A DNA stretch of 64,000 nt from Incurvaria masculella (taxonomy: Eukaryota; Arthropoda; Insecta; Lepidoptera; Incurvariidae). The translations under genes were made by a program, and so were the position numbers. The stretch is taken from NCBI GenBank assembly GCA_946894095.1, contig OX335655.1:10850001-10914000 (forward strand), in the 5' to 3' direction. Numbering within the stretch: the first letter of the stretch is position 1; every line of letters starts with the position of its first letter. Under the pieces are notes generated by a model. That model saw only the letters and a program-made list of their open reading frames with translations. It was not told the origin of the DNA and did not search any database. Below are positions 45,291 to 56,152 of this stretch, in pieces.

Positions 45291-46012
45291 CGGTCAGGTA
45301 AATATAGCTACATTAATCGTAGAGCACCTATGAAAATATTGCAGAGGAAGCGAAAGAAGTAAGCAGTGATCGAACGGTATGTCGCTCTGTCATATCTGAC
45401 GACCCTTTCGAGGACACGGCGTGATGCTATGTAAACATGAATGCAATTTGCTGCGAGTATGGTGTGTCTACACTCGTGCGCTTCCAATTTCAACTTGCGT
45501 CTTCAACTTTCAATTCGTCTTACGTCTAGCAACAACATTCGTTGAATTAGTACCATCAGGACGCATGGTGCTCACTTTAGGAGATGCGGCGAAAACTTTT
45601 TGATGCTTCTCTTTATTTTATGCCTAAATAGTTAGACATTTTTGAAATATCTGAAATATTGTACGCATCCAGAGCGTCCTCTTTTTTGGTAATTTTTTGT
45701 GGTATCTTAACGTGTTGTCCTGTAAAATGCTCGATGAGGTCGGTTATCCTTGCTAATATTGTAAATTTTAAAGTAACTTTGTCTGTCTGTCGCATTTTCA
45801 CGCCTAAGCCGCGGAACCAATTTTGATGAATTTCGGTAAATAGTCTGGACCTTGGAGAAGGATACTGGACCTTTTGTGGCGAAAATTAAATTCGAAGGGT
45901 GTGATATAGGGGATGAAAGTTTTTATGAGGAACTCATGTAATATTCAGGAAATAATTCGGCCTAATATCAGTCTCTATGCTAATACCACACAATTTAAGT
46001 TAAGATATTAGT
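45291..46012. other. Unassigned DNA with dispersed-repeat scrap at ~45780-45950
   Basis: TGTCTGTCTGTCGCATTTTC, AATTTTGATGAATTTCGGTA and CCTTTTGTGGCGAAAATTAA are related, inverted, to 18280-18430. Confidence 0.4.
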
Positions 46013-46352
46013 TCAATACACCACATTCTCGAAGGAATTACTTACCATTCCAGGACCTTCCCTTTATGAGCACGGCTACATTGAACTAGATGGAAAACAC
46101 GGACAATTTTTCATTGCCGCTTCCACCATTATTTCATCTAATGCGATGGTACCAACCCGAGCAAGCTTAAACACTACCACCTGGTAGGGGAAGGAGACCT
46201 ACAGTTTCATATGGATTCCGAACCATGGAGCAGCTCGCATTTGTGACAAAACGCACTTATCCATGTCAGAAACAGAAAGAAAGTGGTGCGCGGGGCAAGG
46301 ATTTGAACCATGACCTTTGGTTTGTTAGACAAGTCCCCGCGCCACTAGGCTA
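46013..46352 (-). mobile_element. SINE-1 copy
   Basis: Plus-strand opening TCAATACACCACATTCTCGA, full body, then the tRNA-like head at the right: CAAGGATTTGAACCATGACC and CCGCGCCACTAGGCTATGCG. One of the better preserved copies. Confidence 0.75.
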
Positions 46353-47245
46353 TGCGACACTCACCCAAGCGGAGATTCTAAACTTCCAAACATTTACCCG
46401 AGCAGAGCTCCTAAACTTCACAAGATCGCCCGCTGGGCTAATCTGAAGATTGCCTTAAAATTAAAAGTTAAACACGAGATTGGCGTGACGACTGAAGCTC
46501 TTTGACTCTTTGACAGCAAAAGTGTCCCTGTCTCTTTGATCGGACATTTTTTCTTGTTTAGCTCCTCATCCGACAAATGTGCGATAAAGAATAAAGTAAT
46601 TCCAATATGATCTATTTTAAACACCTCGTAATTCCTGGCCCCACGTCTGACGCAAAGAGACGGCCGCTCCAAACCTCCGGTGATAAGCGATCCTTCGGTA
46701 TGTTCCTCAATTATATTAATGAAAATAATAAGTCTATTATGCTGTTTAAATAGTTTCATCTACATGGAAATACTGCTATAGATTCACCCAATTAGATGCT
46801 GAATAAGAGCTGTCACTTAGGAACGAGGGAATACATTCACAAGCAGGCGACATAAACCCGCAGAAGACATTGGATCAAGAAAGCTCTGGCGAGAAAATAT
46901 TTGTTCTGGAGCGGGGAGTGTAGGAGCAGGCGAGGGGAGGCGGTACAGGCGCGGTAGCGGCGTGGGGGAGAAGCGAAGACGCTCGCCTAATTTCTGTGCG
47001 TGGCGACGCTGCTCGAGTGAAGATTATGTAAAGTGTGGCTCTATCTGTTCAATGTACCATATTATAAAACACGAAGACATTAAACTATAATACATTGTTA
47101 TGTGTATACACTAGAGAATATACAGCTTTAGTGGGAATCGGCGACATCAAATCCAAAGACTGTAAAATTGGATGAGGTACAGATAGGATAAACGACGATC
47201 GTATGATACCACTGAAGCATGATACATTTTTGACGGTTTGTAGAT
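46353..47245. other. Unassigned DNA
   Basis: 46480-46760 is balanced and carries a 113-codon minus-strand frame (46418-46759) without recognised domain. 46900-46990 is G-rich. No gene can be supported. Confidence 0.3.
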
Positions 47246-47395
47246 CAGGGGTGTATCTTGCCTTCATGCCAGAGGTCAAGGGTTCAAATCCTGTCCGCGT
47301 ATGCAATACTTTCTCTTGCTGAGTTGGACAAGGGCCTTTAGTTACGAAAGCGAGTTGTTCTATGGTTCGGAATCCATGTAAAACAGAGCGTCCTT
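47246..47395 (+). mobile_element. SINE-1 5' part
   Basis: GATCAGGGGTGTATCTTGCC and GGGTTCAAATCCTGTC (B box) lead into CTTTCTCTTGCTGAGTTGGA, ACGAAAGCGAGTTGTTCTAT and TTCGGAATCCATGTAAAACA. It then breaks off into unrelated sequence. Confidence 0.65.
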
Positions 47396-47771
47396 AAATA
47401 CAGCGCAGAGCGGTCCGCCTTTTTGGTGACCCACACCTCACCATTGGCCTGGAGTCCCTGAGCCACAGACGGTTTGTAGGGTCGTTCAGTTTGTTTTGCA
47501 GGTACTATGATGGACGTTGCTCTGCGGGACTTGAATCCCTTATTCCTCCCCATGCAACCTTTATCCGGAGCACCCGCCGCATAGAATCAGAGCAATCGAA
47601 TCTTGTGGTTGAATCCTTTCTCAAACTCATTTCTCTGTCACACCACTAGTATATGGAACTGTCTCCAGGCGGGTGTATTCCCTCAAACCTATAACTCGGT
47701 AGACTTCTTGCAAGGATAAAAATCCATTACGAAGAGGCACTGAAAAACGCCTTCAAAGATTGAATTGACTC
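47396..47771 (+). pseudogene. LINE RT C-terminal relic at 47630-47770
   Basis: One frame reads SIWNCLQAGVFPQTYNSVDF, then LQG, the WNxLxxxVFPxxYNxxxF signature of non-LTR RT tails. It continues through a stop to TPSKIELTLVPILF. 47396-47629 is unassigned. Confidence 0.55.
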
Positions 47772-49003
47772 TCGTTCCCATATTATTTTCAGCAAAGGAA
47801 TAATGGACCACATATAAAATGGCGAAAGTACATGGATAACAATGGTACATACTTTGATTGATTAAATATATGATTTCATAAATATATTTTTTTCATTTTA
47901 CTTTTTCCATATAAAACGCCAATTTTATTACATATTTTTCTCGCTGATTTTTAGTACCTAAAATAAATATATAACAAAATAAAGTTTTTAATGCGCCCCA
48001 ATTATTTCGTGTGATAAAATTTATTTGATTGTATCTATCTTTTATTATAGCATCTCGTAAAACTTAAAGGTTTTTTTAACTTACTTTTTATTTAATTTAT
48101 ATTATTCTGACTAATCAAAAACACTAATCCAGCAATGTGATGTGCTTTAAACAATGATAAATGGGACCATCCCTAGACCCTTTTCGTAAATTTAGACACA
48201 CGTACACCTGATAATACCTGATTACATTAATTTTCAGTTTGTGAAACCATATTTTATTATTTTAACTTATAACTGCTACTTAATTTTGAATTTCAAACAA
48301 ATAAAAGTTGCATTGATGGTCTAGCTATATTGGAAACCTATAATGGTAAATATCGGACGCAAAAATTTTTTGTTCAAACTTTTTATACGACAGTTTATGA
48401 ATATTCGTCTAATGGGAGAACACTAAGCACTAGAGAGTTACACTCTTATCTTTAAATTATAGCAAGACCATCAATCTAGATATTAACGTTTTGACTATCA
48501 AAAATTCGTTATTTTTAGATGAAATTAAATGCTGTTTTTTTACGTCTTTATCCAACTGAACGCAATCGGCTCTTAAAAGCAAAAGGACTTAGCATCATCC
48601 TAGAAACATTCAAGGTACAACTGCATGCAAATATGGAAAAGCACGAACGACCTACTTGAACTTACTGTGATAAAAAGTGCACTGAGAAATTCGAAGAGAC
48701 AACTTTCAGCAAACATCGCGCAGATAAAACCTTTGAATTAGTCCCAATGTGGCGCTGCAGCGGATAAGTAAAGCGGATAGTTTCAGTGGTTTCAGCGTTA
48801 CGCCCTCCGCCGCAGCCGCTGCCGCTCCAGCCCGCTCAGCTTTATCGTCTCCATTACAAGAAAGATAAGCTCTTATATTACCTATTAAAATCCCCGAGAA
48901 CAAAATATATTATTTTCTTGCCGCGGAGAGGGTATTTTTATGCAAAGCTTTTGCCAGGAGTCACGGTGGGGGCGTCGCGGCGGCTGGTGGGGCCAGACTG
49001 GGG
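47772..49003. other. Unassigned AT-rich DNA; CpG-rich patch at ~48720-48980
   Basis: The patch contains GATA-type motifs (AGATAAGCTC, AAGATAAG) and GCCGCAGCCGCTGCCGCTCC. No gene is supported. Confidence 0.3.
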
Positions 49004-49050
49004 CGCGGGGGGGGGGGGGGGGGGGTTGGAGGGGGTCGAGGGGGGGGGGG
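49004..49050 (+). repeat. Poly-G tracts
   Basis: Several G runs of 9-18 bases with short interruptions. Lengths are unreliable in assemblies. Confidence 0.85.
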
Positions 49051-49502
49051 GCTAGGTTGTCTTATTTATATATACTTTTGTGATCTTAAATTTCAAAATG
49101 TACGAAACTAAAGAGCTGGAGGAGTATAGTACTGAGTACGCAGTTATAAGAGATCTAAATTAATACAGTCTTAGAATCGAGTGTTTTAACAAATCAACAA
49201 AATATTAAAGGTAGTATCTGAACCAGGCAGTTTTCATTTTGATCATGTTTCGACGGATAATTAAAGAAAACTTTGAAAACGAATGAAATTGACGCTGCAT
49301 AACCAAATTGAACGTACTATGTTAAACAATAGAATTGAATTATGTCCACCAGTCGTAATAAATACAGAAATCTGATAAAATCCAAACTAATTTAAGTAAG
49401 ATATTAACATACTTGGCTCGGCTGTTCGTTTATGTAACAAACAATGAAAATACTAGACTTTTCCCGTAACATTGCCGGGCACGCGCTGCGCCAATCAAGA
49501 GA

Positions 49503-49556
49503 ACCTAACCTAACCTAACCTAACCTAACCGAACCTAACCTATCCTAACCTAACCT
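49503..49556 (-). repeat. Interstitial telomere-like (TTAGG)n array
   Basis: About ten units of CCTAA on the plus strand, i.e. TTAGG on the minus strand, with two interruptions (CCGAA, TATCC). TTAGG is the canonical telomeric unit of many insects. The array directly precedes the dispersed repeat at 49557-49985. Confidence 0.85.
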
Positions 49557-49985
49557 TGGCTGACACCGACTCAAAAAATTACAGAAATCGTAACTACAAA
49601 AATGGATTTTTTTTTTACTTTTTAGTGCTTTTTCTTTGAAGTCGGTTATTTTTTTCTGAAGTACACTTACTAATTTGTACACGTCCTTTCCAATAAAAAA
49701 AGAATCACCGAAATCGGTTGGCGTTATATTGAGTTATTCGTCCATTTGTCGCGCACATCTTAATACAAATTTAAGACTTTTATGATTTCCTCATGGATAT
49801 CATTGTCAGAACTTAACCAAATTAAAATGGGACCACTTGGGAAGCACTAACTATCATTTAAAAAAATAATCATCAAAATCGGTTCACCCAGGCAAAAGTT
49901 ATAAGGTAACAAACATAAAAAAAAAACAAAAAAAAAACATACAGACGAATTGATAACTTCCTTCTTTTTTGAAGTCGGTTAAATA
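49557..49985 (+). repeat. Dispersed retroelement-like repeat bounded by GAAGTCGGTTA words
   Basis: GAAGTCGGTTATTTTTTTCT near the left and TTTTGAAGTCGGTTAAATAG at the right enclose AATCACCGAAATCGGTTGGC, TCATCAAAATCGGTTCACCC and an A-rich stretch. I know this style from lepidopteran LINE or SINE 3' regions. No frame is preserved. Confidence 0.5.
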
Positions 49986-50850
49986 GCCAATTAATGCTGT
50001 TCCATACAGTTTGTGGAAAGGCGAAAAGGTGGGTCAGGTCTTCAAACCCACGGCTGCGCAGCTGCTCTCCTCTAGTCGTGATTTGAATGTTGTGTATGTG
50101 TTAACTCGCTGGGAAACTTCCATAGTGCGATATATGTAGACTTCATGTCTAGCGGGTTGCGCCATCTAGCGCCTAACTAGCTTCTATGCATCTGTTTGTT
50201 GATTTGTGGTATGTGAAACTAGCAGCTCTCAGTAGAGGGCGCTAGGTCGCTACAAGTTTCACAAAATTTACAAGATTGTTTTTCTGTTTTAAACAAGGGG
50301 TATTATTTTTGATCTTCTTAATCATTGAAATGTGGTTTTCTGTAATGCTGGCGAGCAGGATTTCCACACTTAAAACTAAATATTTAAAACCGACTTGAAA
50401 ATAAAAAAGAGAATCTGACACCGCTCTCCATCGATTCTTGAATTTTTGGATTTTTTTAACTTTTATAATATTTTCTACAATAAAACTGGCCAAGTATCAG
50501 TAAGTCTTTCATTGTAAGCTGAAACCAACGCCCCCAACAAAAAGGCTCTTCAAGCTATTCAATGCTGAATGAATGCTGTGCATCGACTAACTACTCTAGA
50601 AAGCTATTCCGGTAAGTAAATGGTTTGATACTGAGCTAGATATAATGGTTTTCTAAGTGATAAGCTGCCAAGCATTGCACAACAGCTTATAAGTAATTAG
50701 CATTTATTGGAATGGAATTATTTTTAGGATTCTCATAAATAAGTTCAAATAAAAAAAAAACTTAAAATTCATGAAATATGTTTGTAACAAAATTGGTTGA
50801 TTTTATTATACAATAAAATTTGATTTATTTTATCACAGCATTATTCATAC
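49986..50850. other. Unassigned DNA
   Basis: 50120-50250 contains GCGCCATCTAGCGCCTAACT and GAGGGCGCTAGGTCGCTAC, which are partly complementary. The rest is AT-rich with no match. Confidence 0.35.
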
Positions 50851-51330
50851 TTAAGGCGCTAGGACTGGCCAACTACTCGCGCCATACAAATGCACTTTTT
50901 AACAAATGTAATAATATGTAGTGAAACGCTTCAGAAAATCCAAATAGAACTCCAGACTGATAATGGATTGTTAATATTTTTTTTATTCCATCATTTATTT
51001 AAATAATAATAAAAATAAAAAAGTTGATTTTTCTCATTAGAAATCTGAAAGTAATTCGATTAATAGATATAAGCAAAAACAGCATATATGCATAAACAAA
51101 ACATTCCATTTGCTATTAGATTTCTACATTTAGTCAAAAAAGTTCGGAAATGGACACCGTTTCCGCAATGTATTTTGTATAGAAAAAGGTAACATACATT
51201 AACGAAAATAGGTTGATTAATAGACAAGGAATCATATATTGTAAGAATGGCACTTATAATCGTCAGACTTAGTTAGTTAACTTGGGGTGCCTCGTCTAAC
51301 TTTGCGATTTGGCTAGTACCAGGGCCTTAA
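50851..51330 (+). mobile_element. TTAA-ended element R6, copy 2, complete (480 bp)
   Basis: It begins TTAAGGCGCTAGGACTGGCC and its inverted right end reads TTAAGGCCCTGGTACTAGCC, so ~20-bp terminal inverted repeats start at TTAA on both sides. The interior is AT-rich and non-coding. It is nearly identical to 42590-43028. TTAA boundaries suggest mobilisation by a piggyBac-like or other TTAA-specific transposase. The GG ends are not the CCC usual for piggyBac. Confidence 0.8.
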
Positions 51331-51407
51331 CATAATTTTACCAAAACTAGGAATGTTATATTTTCTTGAGAAAATCGGCCTCATGACTCCATTAGGTGTT
51401 TTTCGCG

Positions 51408-51682
51408 TTTTAGGGTTCCGTACCCAAAGGGTGTAAACGTAACGCTATTACTAAGCCTCCGCTGTCCGTCCGTCCGTCCCGTCCGTCCGTCCGTCCGTCT
51501 GTCACAGGGCTGTATCTCATGAACCGTAACAGGTAGGCAGCTGAAATTTTCACAAAATGTGTATTTTGCCGCAATGATAACAAATAACTAAAATTAAAAT
51601 ATAATAAAAAAAGATTTTTTGGTGTTAAATCATTTACCATGGTAAAGAACCCTTCGTGTGCGAGTGTTCTTGGCCGGTTTTT
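51408..51682 (-). repeat. R4 dispersed repeat with (GGAC)n, copy 4
   Basis: Minus-strand copy, TTTAGGGTTCCGTACCC to TTGGCCGGTTTTTC, with (GTCC)n at ~51464-51500 and a small deletion near the head (GTGTGCGAGTGTTCTTGGCC). Confidence 0.8.
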
Positions 51683-51799
51683 CTTTTAGTTTTGGATTTG
51701 GCCATAAAGGCATACTTGAAAAATTTGCACTGTATATTTATCGAAAACTTAAATGATAATAAATGCAATATTTGTCCTAGTATATCCTACTATATCGTC

Positions 51800-51990
51800 T
51801 ATGAATGTAATGCAAGGCTGGACATGGACAAGCAAACATACCTTACGTGGGCATTGCGTCTCATCAAGTAGTTCTTCTCACAGCTTTATTTATTTAATTA
51901 ATGCGTCCTTGCTTCTCGGTCGATTCTACAGGCATATCGCATATATTGGAAAAAGTGACGTCTTGCTTAGTCCAATAAATGTACGAATGT
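51800..51990 (+). repeat. Dispersed repeat R10, diverged copy
   Basis: TAATGCGTCCTTGCTTCTCG, GGTCGATTCTACAGGCATAT and AAAAGTGACGTCTTGCTTAG correspond to 35810-35910. The left half is weak. Confidence 0.5.
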
Positions 51991-53370
51991 TTCTTCCTCG
52001 TTGGAAAAGGGTTGTTGTTTTTTTAAAGTTGAGCCCGCCCTGAGGAAAAACTGCTTTATTATAACCATGTCCTTGAAAAAGAAAAAAATATGCTTTATCT
52101 ATTTGTACAGTTTAATTTATCTGATAGGGTTAGAGCAAGATTCAATATTTTTCTAATTTCAAATAATATTATATTCGCAGGATCCGTATTTAATAACGAA
52201 TTTTAACGCAACACTGAACATCTGAGATTGTACGTAGCTCTCCAATTGAATTATCTGTAGAAGTAATAAATCGCATCCTCTTAATTGGCAACATATAATT
52301 ACATGTGAATCCAATTAAATTCTAATATTGAGGGTTGAAAGTAAATATTTCGACATTATGGCCCACCGACAACTTCCGCCCTACCGGTGCTGGCGGTGGG
52401 GTGAGGTGGGGCACGGGAGGCGATACTCAGCGAGACTGTCTTCTGTTTTCTTTGAACATAGCTTCTATCTGAATTGTATTAACGGCCCCACTACTTGTCA
52501 GTCATTAGCGTTCCCCGCGAGGTGGGGGCGCGGGGAGAGGGAACAACGACCCGGCGCCCTCAGGTGATCGATGTTGGGAGCTTCCGAACAGGATGAAATT
52601 AGGCATTCCACGTGCAATTTGTGTTCTTTGAAATATCGAACGTTAGCAAGAGCCGGCGATGGGATTTTGTTCGCAGCGCAAGTCATGACGAAAAGGTTTT
52701 CCCTCCTCATTTTTAACTCGAAAATTAGTTGCATACGTACTTACTAATGCATGGTGTTAACGGTCTTATTGTATTTTTCGTGTAGGTCCATACTAAAAGT
52801 ATGAACTGTTGCATACGGCATAAATTGTTAATTTTTTTGAACTCATGTTAATTTAGTGTTTTACCGATGTGTTTGTTAAAAAAAATTGACAAACACTTTA
52901 GTAAATTTAGACTAAGTGGTCGTTGATAAAAAAATCAGCGGAGTTTCTTTCCAATTCTTCTTCGCTGTGTTTTCTTTTACTAAACTGACCGATGTAAAAT
53001 ATGACAAATCCGAGTGCGGTGTACTGTCTATGGATGATGAATAAACAATATTACATAGCTATTTTCTACCTCATTTCTAAGGATATTTGTTTTAAATTAT
53101 GCCAACAACATCTTCTAACCAGTACGTAGACGTCTAGGTTTTAAAATTGTATCACTGTTTTTTATTTACTGGTAAATGCTTAATGTGATTTTTTTTTATT
53201 AAAAAGTACGCTAAATCAAACTGCTTTTAACTCAGTAATTTACGAGAAGAATATATTATAATTAAATCGGAAATGTTTTGATGTAGAAAACAGGTTTCTC
53301 CAAAAGGTAGCTGTGCGACATATATGTAGTAGATAATTGGTGTTTCAATTTTAAAATGTAGGCTAAAAAC
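51991..53370. other. Unassigned DNA; possible regulatory patch at ~52200-52560
   Basis: 52200-52340 has homeodomain-type cores (CTCTCCAATTGAATTATCTG, CTCTTAATTGGCAACATATA). It passes into CpG-rich DNA to 52560. There is no coding support. 53227-53418 on the minus strand is open and leads into the inverted repeat. Confidence 0.3.
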
Positions 53371-53522
53371 TAGCCCTGTTACTAATAAACCTAGATCATC
53401 AGCTGAATAGTTATACAATGTTTTGTCCTTTGCATTGACAGGCAGTTTCTAATTCGATAGAAAGGGACAAAACATTGTATAACTATTCAGACGATGATCT
53501 GGGATTATTAGTAGCAGGGTAG
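53371..53522. repeat. Inverted repeat with 58-bp arms
   Basis: 53371-53428 and 53465-53522 are reverse complements with about seven mismatches, spaced by 36 bp. Both arms encode NYS(A/D)DDLGLLV outward from the centre. The left arm continues as a 63-codon minus-strand frame. The layout resembles the 5' inversion seen in some LINE insertions, and a LINE piece follows at 53591. Confidence 0.75.
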
Positions 53523-53590
53523 GTATTTCTTGGTACATTTGGAGAAAAAAAAACAGCGTAAAAAATCATGCTACACATATATTTAAGGCG

Positions 53591-53860
53591 CTGTTAAGCT
53601 TTGTCAGCATTGATGATAAGGTTTCCACATTTTCAACTGCGCTGACACAGCTCTATGACAAACATGCCCCTGTACATCCTGTGCGCGTTAAACATATGCC
53701 TGCTCCTTGGCTGAATGCTGACATTCGACGTTTGATGGCAAAGCGTGATGCCCTTAAGGCTCCGTATGACGCTAAATCGCACCCAGCTTTGTCTTAATTT
53801 CTCAGAGAATATTGAACTAATCATGCTAAAATTGCGTGATATGAAACTTCACTTATATCC
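53591..53860 (+). pseudogene. LINE endonuclease-RT linker fragment
   Basis: One frame reads LLSFVSIDDKVSTFS, then ALTQLYDKHAPVHP and PAPWLNADIRRLMAKRDAL, the linker typical of non-LTR ORF2 proteins between endonuclease and RT. It stops at ~53797 and continues in decayed form (FLREY, TNHAKIA). It covers the same part of ORF2 as the N-terminus of the RT at 56951. The two are therefore separate insertions, not halves of one element. Confidence 0.75.
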
Positions 53861-54548
53861 GCTTAATCTGAATGATTATTGTTCCAATAGCATAACATTG
53901 GCCCGATAGAAAAAAATCGCGAAAATAGGTCGATTTTTTCACATTATGCTTTATTTCTCAGAATTGGTATTAATTACAGTGCTAGTAATCTCACATTATA
54001 TTTGCATCATGATTTTCAAATTTTTGAATGATTATTATTGCATTTGGACACAATTTTTCATTCAAAGCATCAAAAAAATGAATTTTGGACTTACGACAAA
54101 ATTTCTGAGCACCGTGAAGTAGCCCTTTCCCTTTCGTTCTCTTGGCGACTATCTATCGCCATTTCGGTAGCCTCAGTCCGCTGCGATGTTTCGAAGCGGG
54201 CGCACGCCTCTCCGCACGACTCTCCGCACGCGGAGATCGCTTTCGGGATCGCGACAGTAACAAAGTTCCGAACCAAATTCCTACGAGCATCAGCTGAACT
54301 TCATAGATGGCGCTGTAAAATTCTCAATCAAATGTTATTGAGGTCTAAAGCCGAAATAATTGACACTGGTTAGTAACGTTCGGTTAGCAAGATATAAATA
54401 AATAAAAATATAATAAATAAATAAAATATTTGTTATAATATAAAAAAAGAGATGTTTCCAGGAACCGAACTTCGATATGTGTGGTTCTCAAATTCGCAGC
54501 AAAAATACGACACTAAAACCATTGTGCCACGACTGTCGTTACGTAATA
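53861..54548. other. Unassigned DNA
   Basis: 54100-54290 is GC-richer with TCTCCGCACGACTCTCCGCA (direct repeat). 54373-54430 is A/T-rich simple sequence. No domain. Confidence 0.35.
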
Positions 54549-55179
54549 CCACTCAAAATAACCGCCCCGACCTGATCTACCTGTCTGTCATGTCAAAATT
54601 GGTTTTCGTTTTATCATGGGAAACACTGGTGGCAGACCCATCATGCGACCACTCAAAATAAACGCCCGGACCTGATCTACCTCTCTGTTATGTCAAAATT
54701 TGTTTTCGTTATAGCTTGGGAAACACTGGTCGTAGACCCATCATGCGACCACTCAAAATAAACGCCCCGACCTGATCTACCTGCCTGTCATGTCAAAATT
54801 AGTTTTCGTTATATCATGGGAAACACTGGTCGCAGACCCATCATGCGACCACTTAAAATAAACGCCCCGACCTGATCTAACTTCCTGTCATGTCAAAATT
54901 GTTTTTTGTTATATCATGGGAAACACTGGTCTTAGACCCATCATGCGACCACTCAAAATAAACGCCCCGACCTGATCTACCTGTTTGTCATGTCAAACCC
55001 ATCAAGCCCCGATCTGATCTACCTGTCTGTCATGTCAAAATTTGTTTTCGTTATATCATGGGAAACACTGGTCGTAGACCCATCATGCGACCACTCAAAA
55101 TAAACGCCCCGACCTAATCTACCTGTCTGTCATGTCAAAATTTGTTTTCGTTATATCATTGGAAACACTGGTCGTAGAC
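54549..55179 (+). repeat. 100-bp tandem array, about six full units
   Basis: CCACTCAAAATAA(A/C)CGCCC starts units at 54549, 54649, 54749, 54849 and 54949, exactly 100 bp apart. A 42-bp partial unit then intervenes and the next start is 55091. Each unit carries CTGATCTACCTGTCTGTCAT, TTTCGTTATATCATGGGAAA and CACTGGTCGTAGACCCATC. Non-coding. Confidence 0.95.
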
Positions 55180-55654
55180 TAGCGATAGGCGATTGCGAAT
55201 AAAAACAATCGAATTATTCGATTGTTCCCGTTATTCGATTCATTCGAATACAAATCTACGTTCTTCGATTGTTGCACAGCGCTGCTCTGTGGCGCTACAG
55301 CGGAGCGGACGAGCGTCCAAATATTATAAGACACTTCAGCGCGGGGCGACCGCGCGACTGACGCGAGTGAACGAGATACAATCGACGAGCACGCATACGC
55401 GACCTCACGCAATTGTACGCGCCGCGCACAATCGTCGAGCAGCGCATAACTAGGTACGCACCGCACCGAATACAATTGCACGCAGTAATAGGGTTCCGTT
55501 TTCGACATCAACAACGACGAACAACGACGACAACGTCGCCAACGTCGAAAAAAGGTGTTCAAACGACAAAAGACGCGGCACGCGCGGCCGCGGCAAATAG
55601 CAGCTAAATAGAGGATACTGCGTACCAGGCGACCACAGGAGAGCAAAGTGAACT
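55180..55654. other. CpG-rich unassigned DNA with AT palindrome at 55204-55226
   Basis: AACAATCGAA-TTA-TTCGATTGTT is a perfect 10-bp-arm palindrome directly after the tandem array. The CpG-rich remainder has open frames on both strands without motifs. A stray R4-like word (GTAATAGGGTTCCGTTTTC) lies at ~55486. Confidence 0.45.
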
Positions 55655-55971
55655 AAAAAAACGGGCCAAGTGCGAGTCGGACTCGCACACGATGTTGTTA
55701 TAGCGGCAAAATAAATACACACTCTGTGAAAATTTCAGCTGCCTACCTATTACGGTTCATGAGATAGAGCCCTGTGACAGACGGACGGACGTACGGACGG
55801 ACGGACGGACGGACGGACGGACGGACGGACGGACGGACGGACGGACGGACGGACGGACGGACGGACGGACGGACGGACGGATGGACGGACAGACGGATGG
55901 ACGGACGGACGGAGAGCAGAGGCTTAGTAATAGGGTTCCGTTTTCACCCTTTGGGTACGGAACCCTAAAAA
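55655..55971 (+). repeat. R4 repeat copy 5, expanded (GGAC)n, internal deletion
   Basis: The head jumps from GACTCGCACACGA straight to TGTTGTTATAGCGGC, a deletion of ~90 bp relative to copy 1. The (GGAC)n run spans about 55780-55912, ~130 bp against ~25-30 bp in copy 1. It ends GGTACGGAACCCTAAAAA. Confidence 0.85.
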
Positions 55972-55984
55972 GTGTCGACACTAC

Positions 55985-56045
55985 TTGTCACATTCCTTGG
56001 AATAAGCGACGTAGGTACCTGCTTAGTACAAAAAAGTAAATTTAC
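55985..56045 (+). repeat. R10 repeat, 3' end only
   Basis: CACATTCCTTGGAATAAGCG, then ACGTAGGTACCTGCTTAGTA, matches the end of the 31664 and 35746 copies. Confidence 0.6.
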
Positions 56046-56152
56046 TTCACTTGTGCCGCGGGAGGAATTTGGCTTTTGTTTCGGCTCTCACTACTAATGA
56101 ATAATGACGTAACGACCATCAGGTTTATTGAAAAATAATTCTTATTGTTATC

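Noticed and set aside
46418..46759. 113-codon minus-strand open frame
   Set aside because: No recognisable domain, signal or homologous copy. Its length is within chance for this composition.
54549..55179. CRISPR-like repeat with 100-bp period
   Set aside because: The entire 100-bp unit is repeated; there is no variable spacer part.
55179..55646. 155-codon minus-strand open frame
   Set aside because: Cys/Arg/Ser-rich translation of CpG-rich DNA with no motif. It starts in unassigned DNA and runs into the end of the tandem array.
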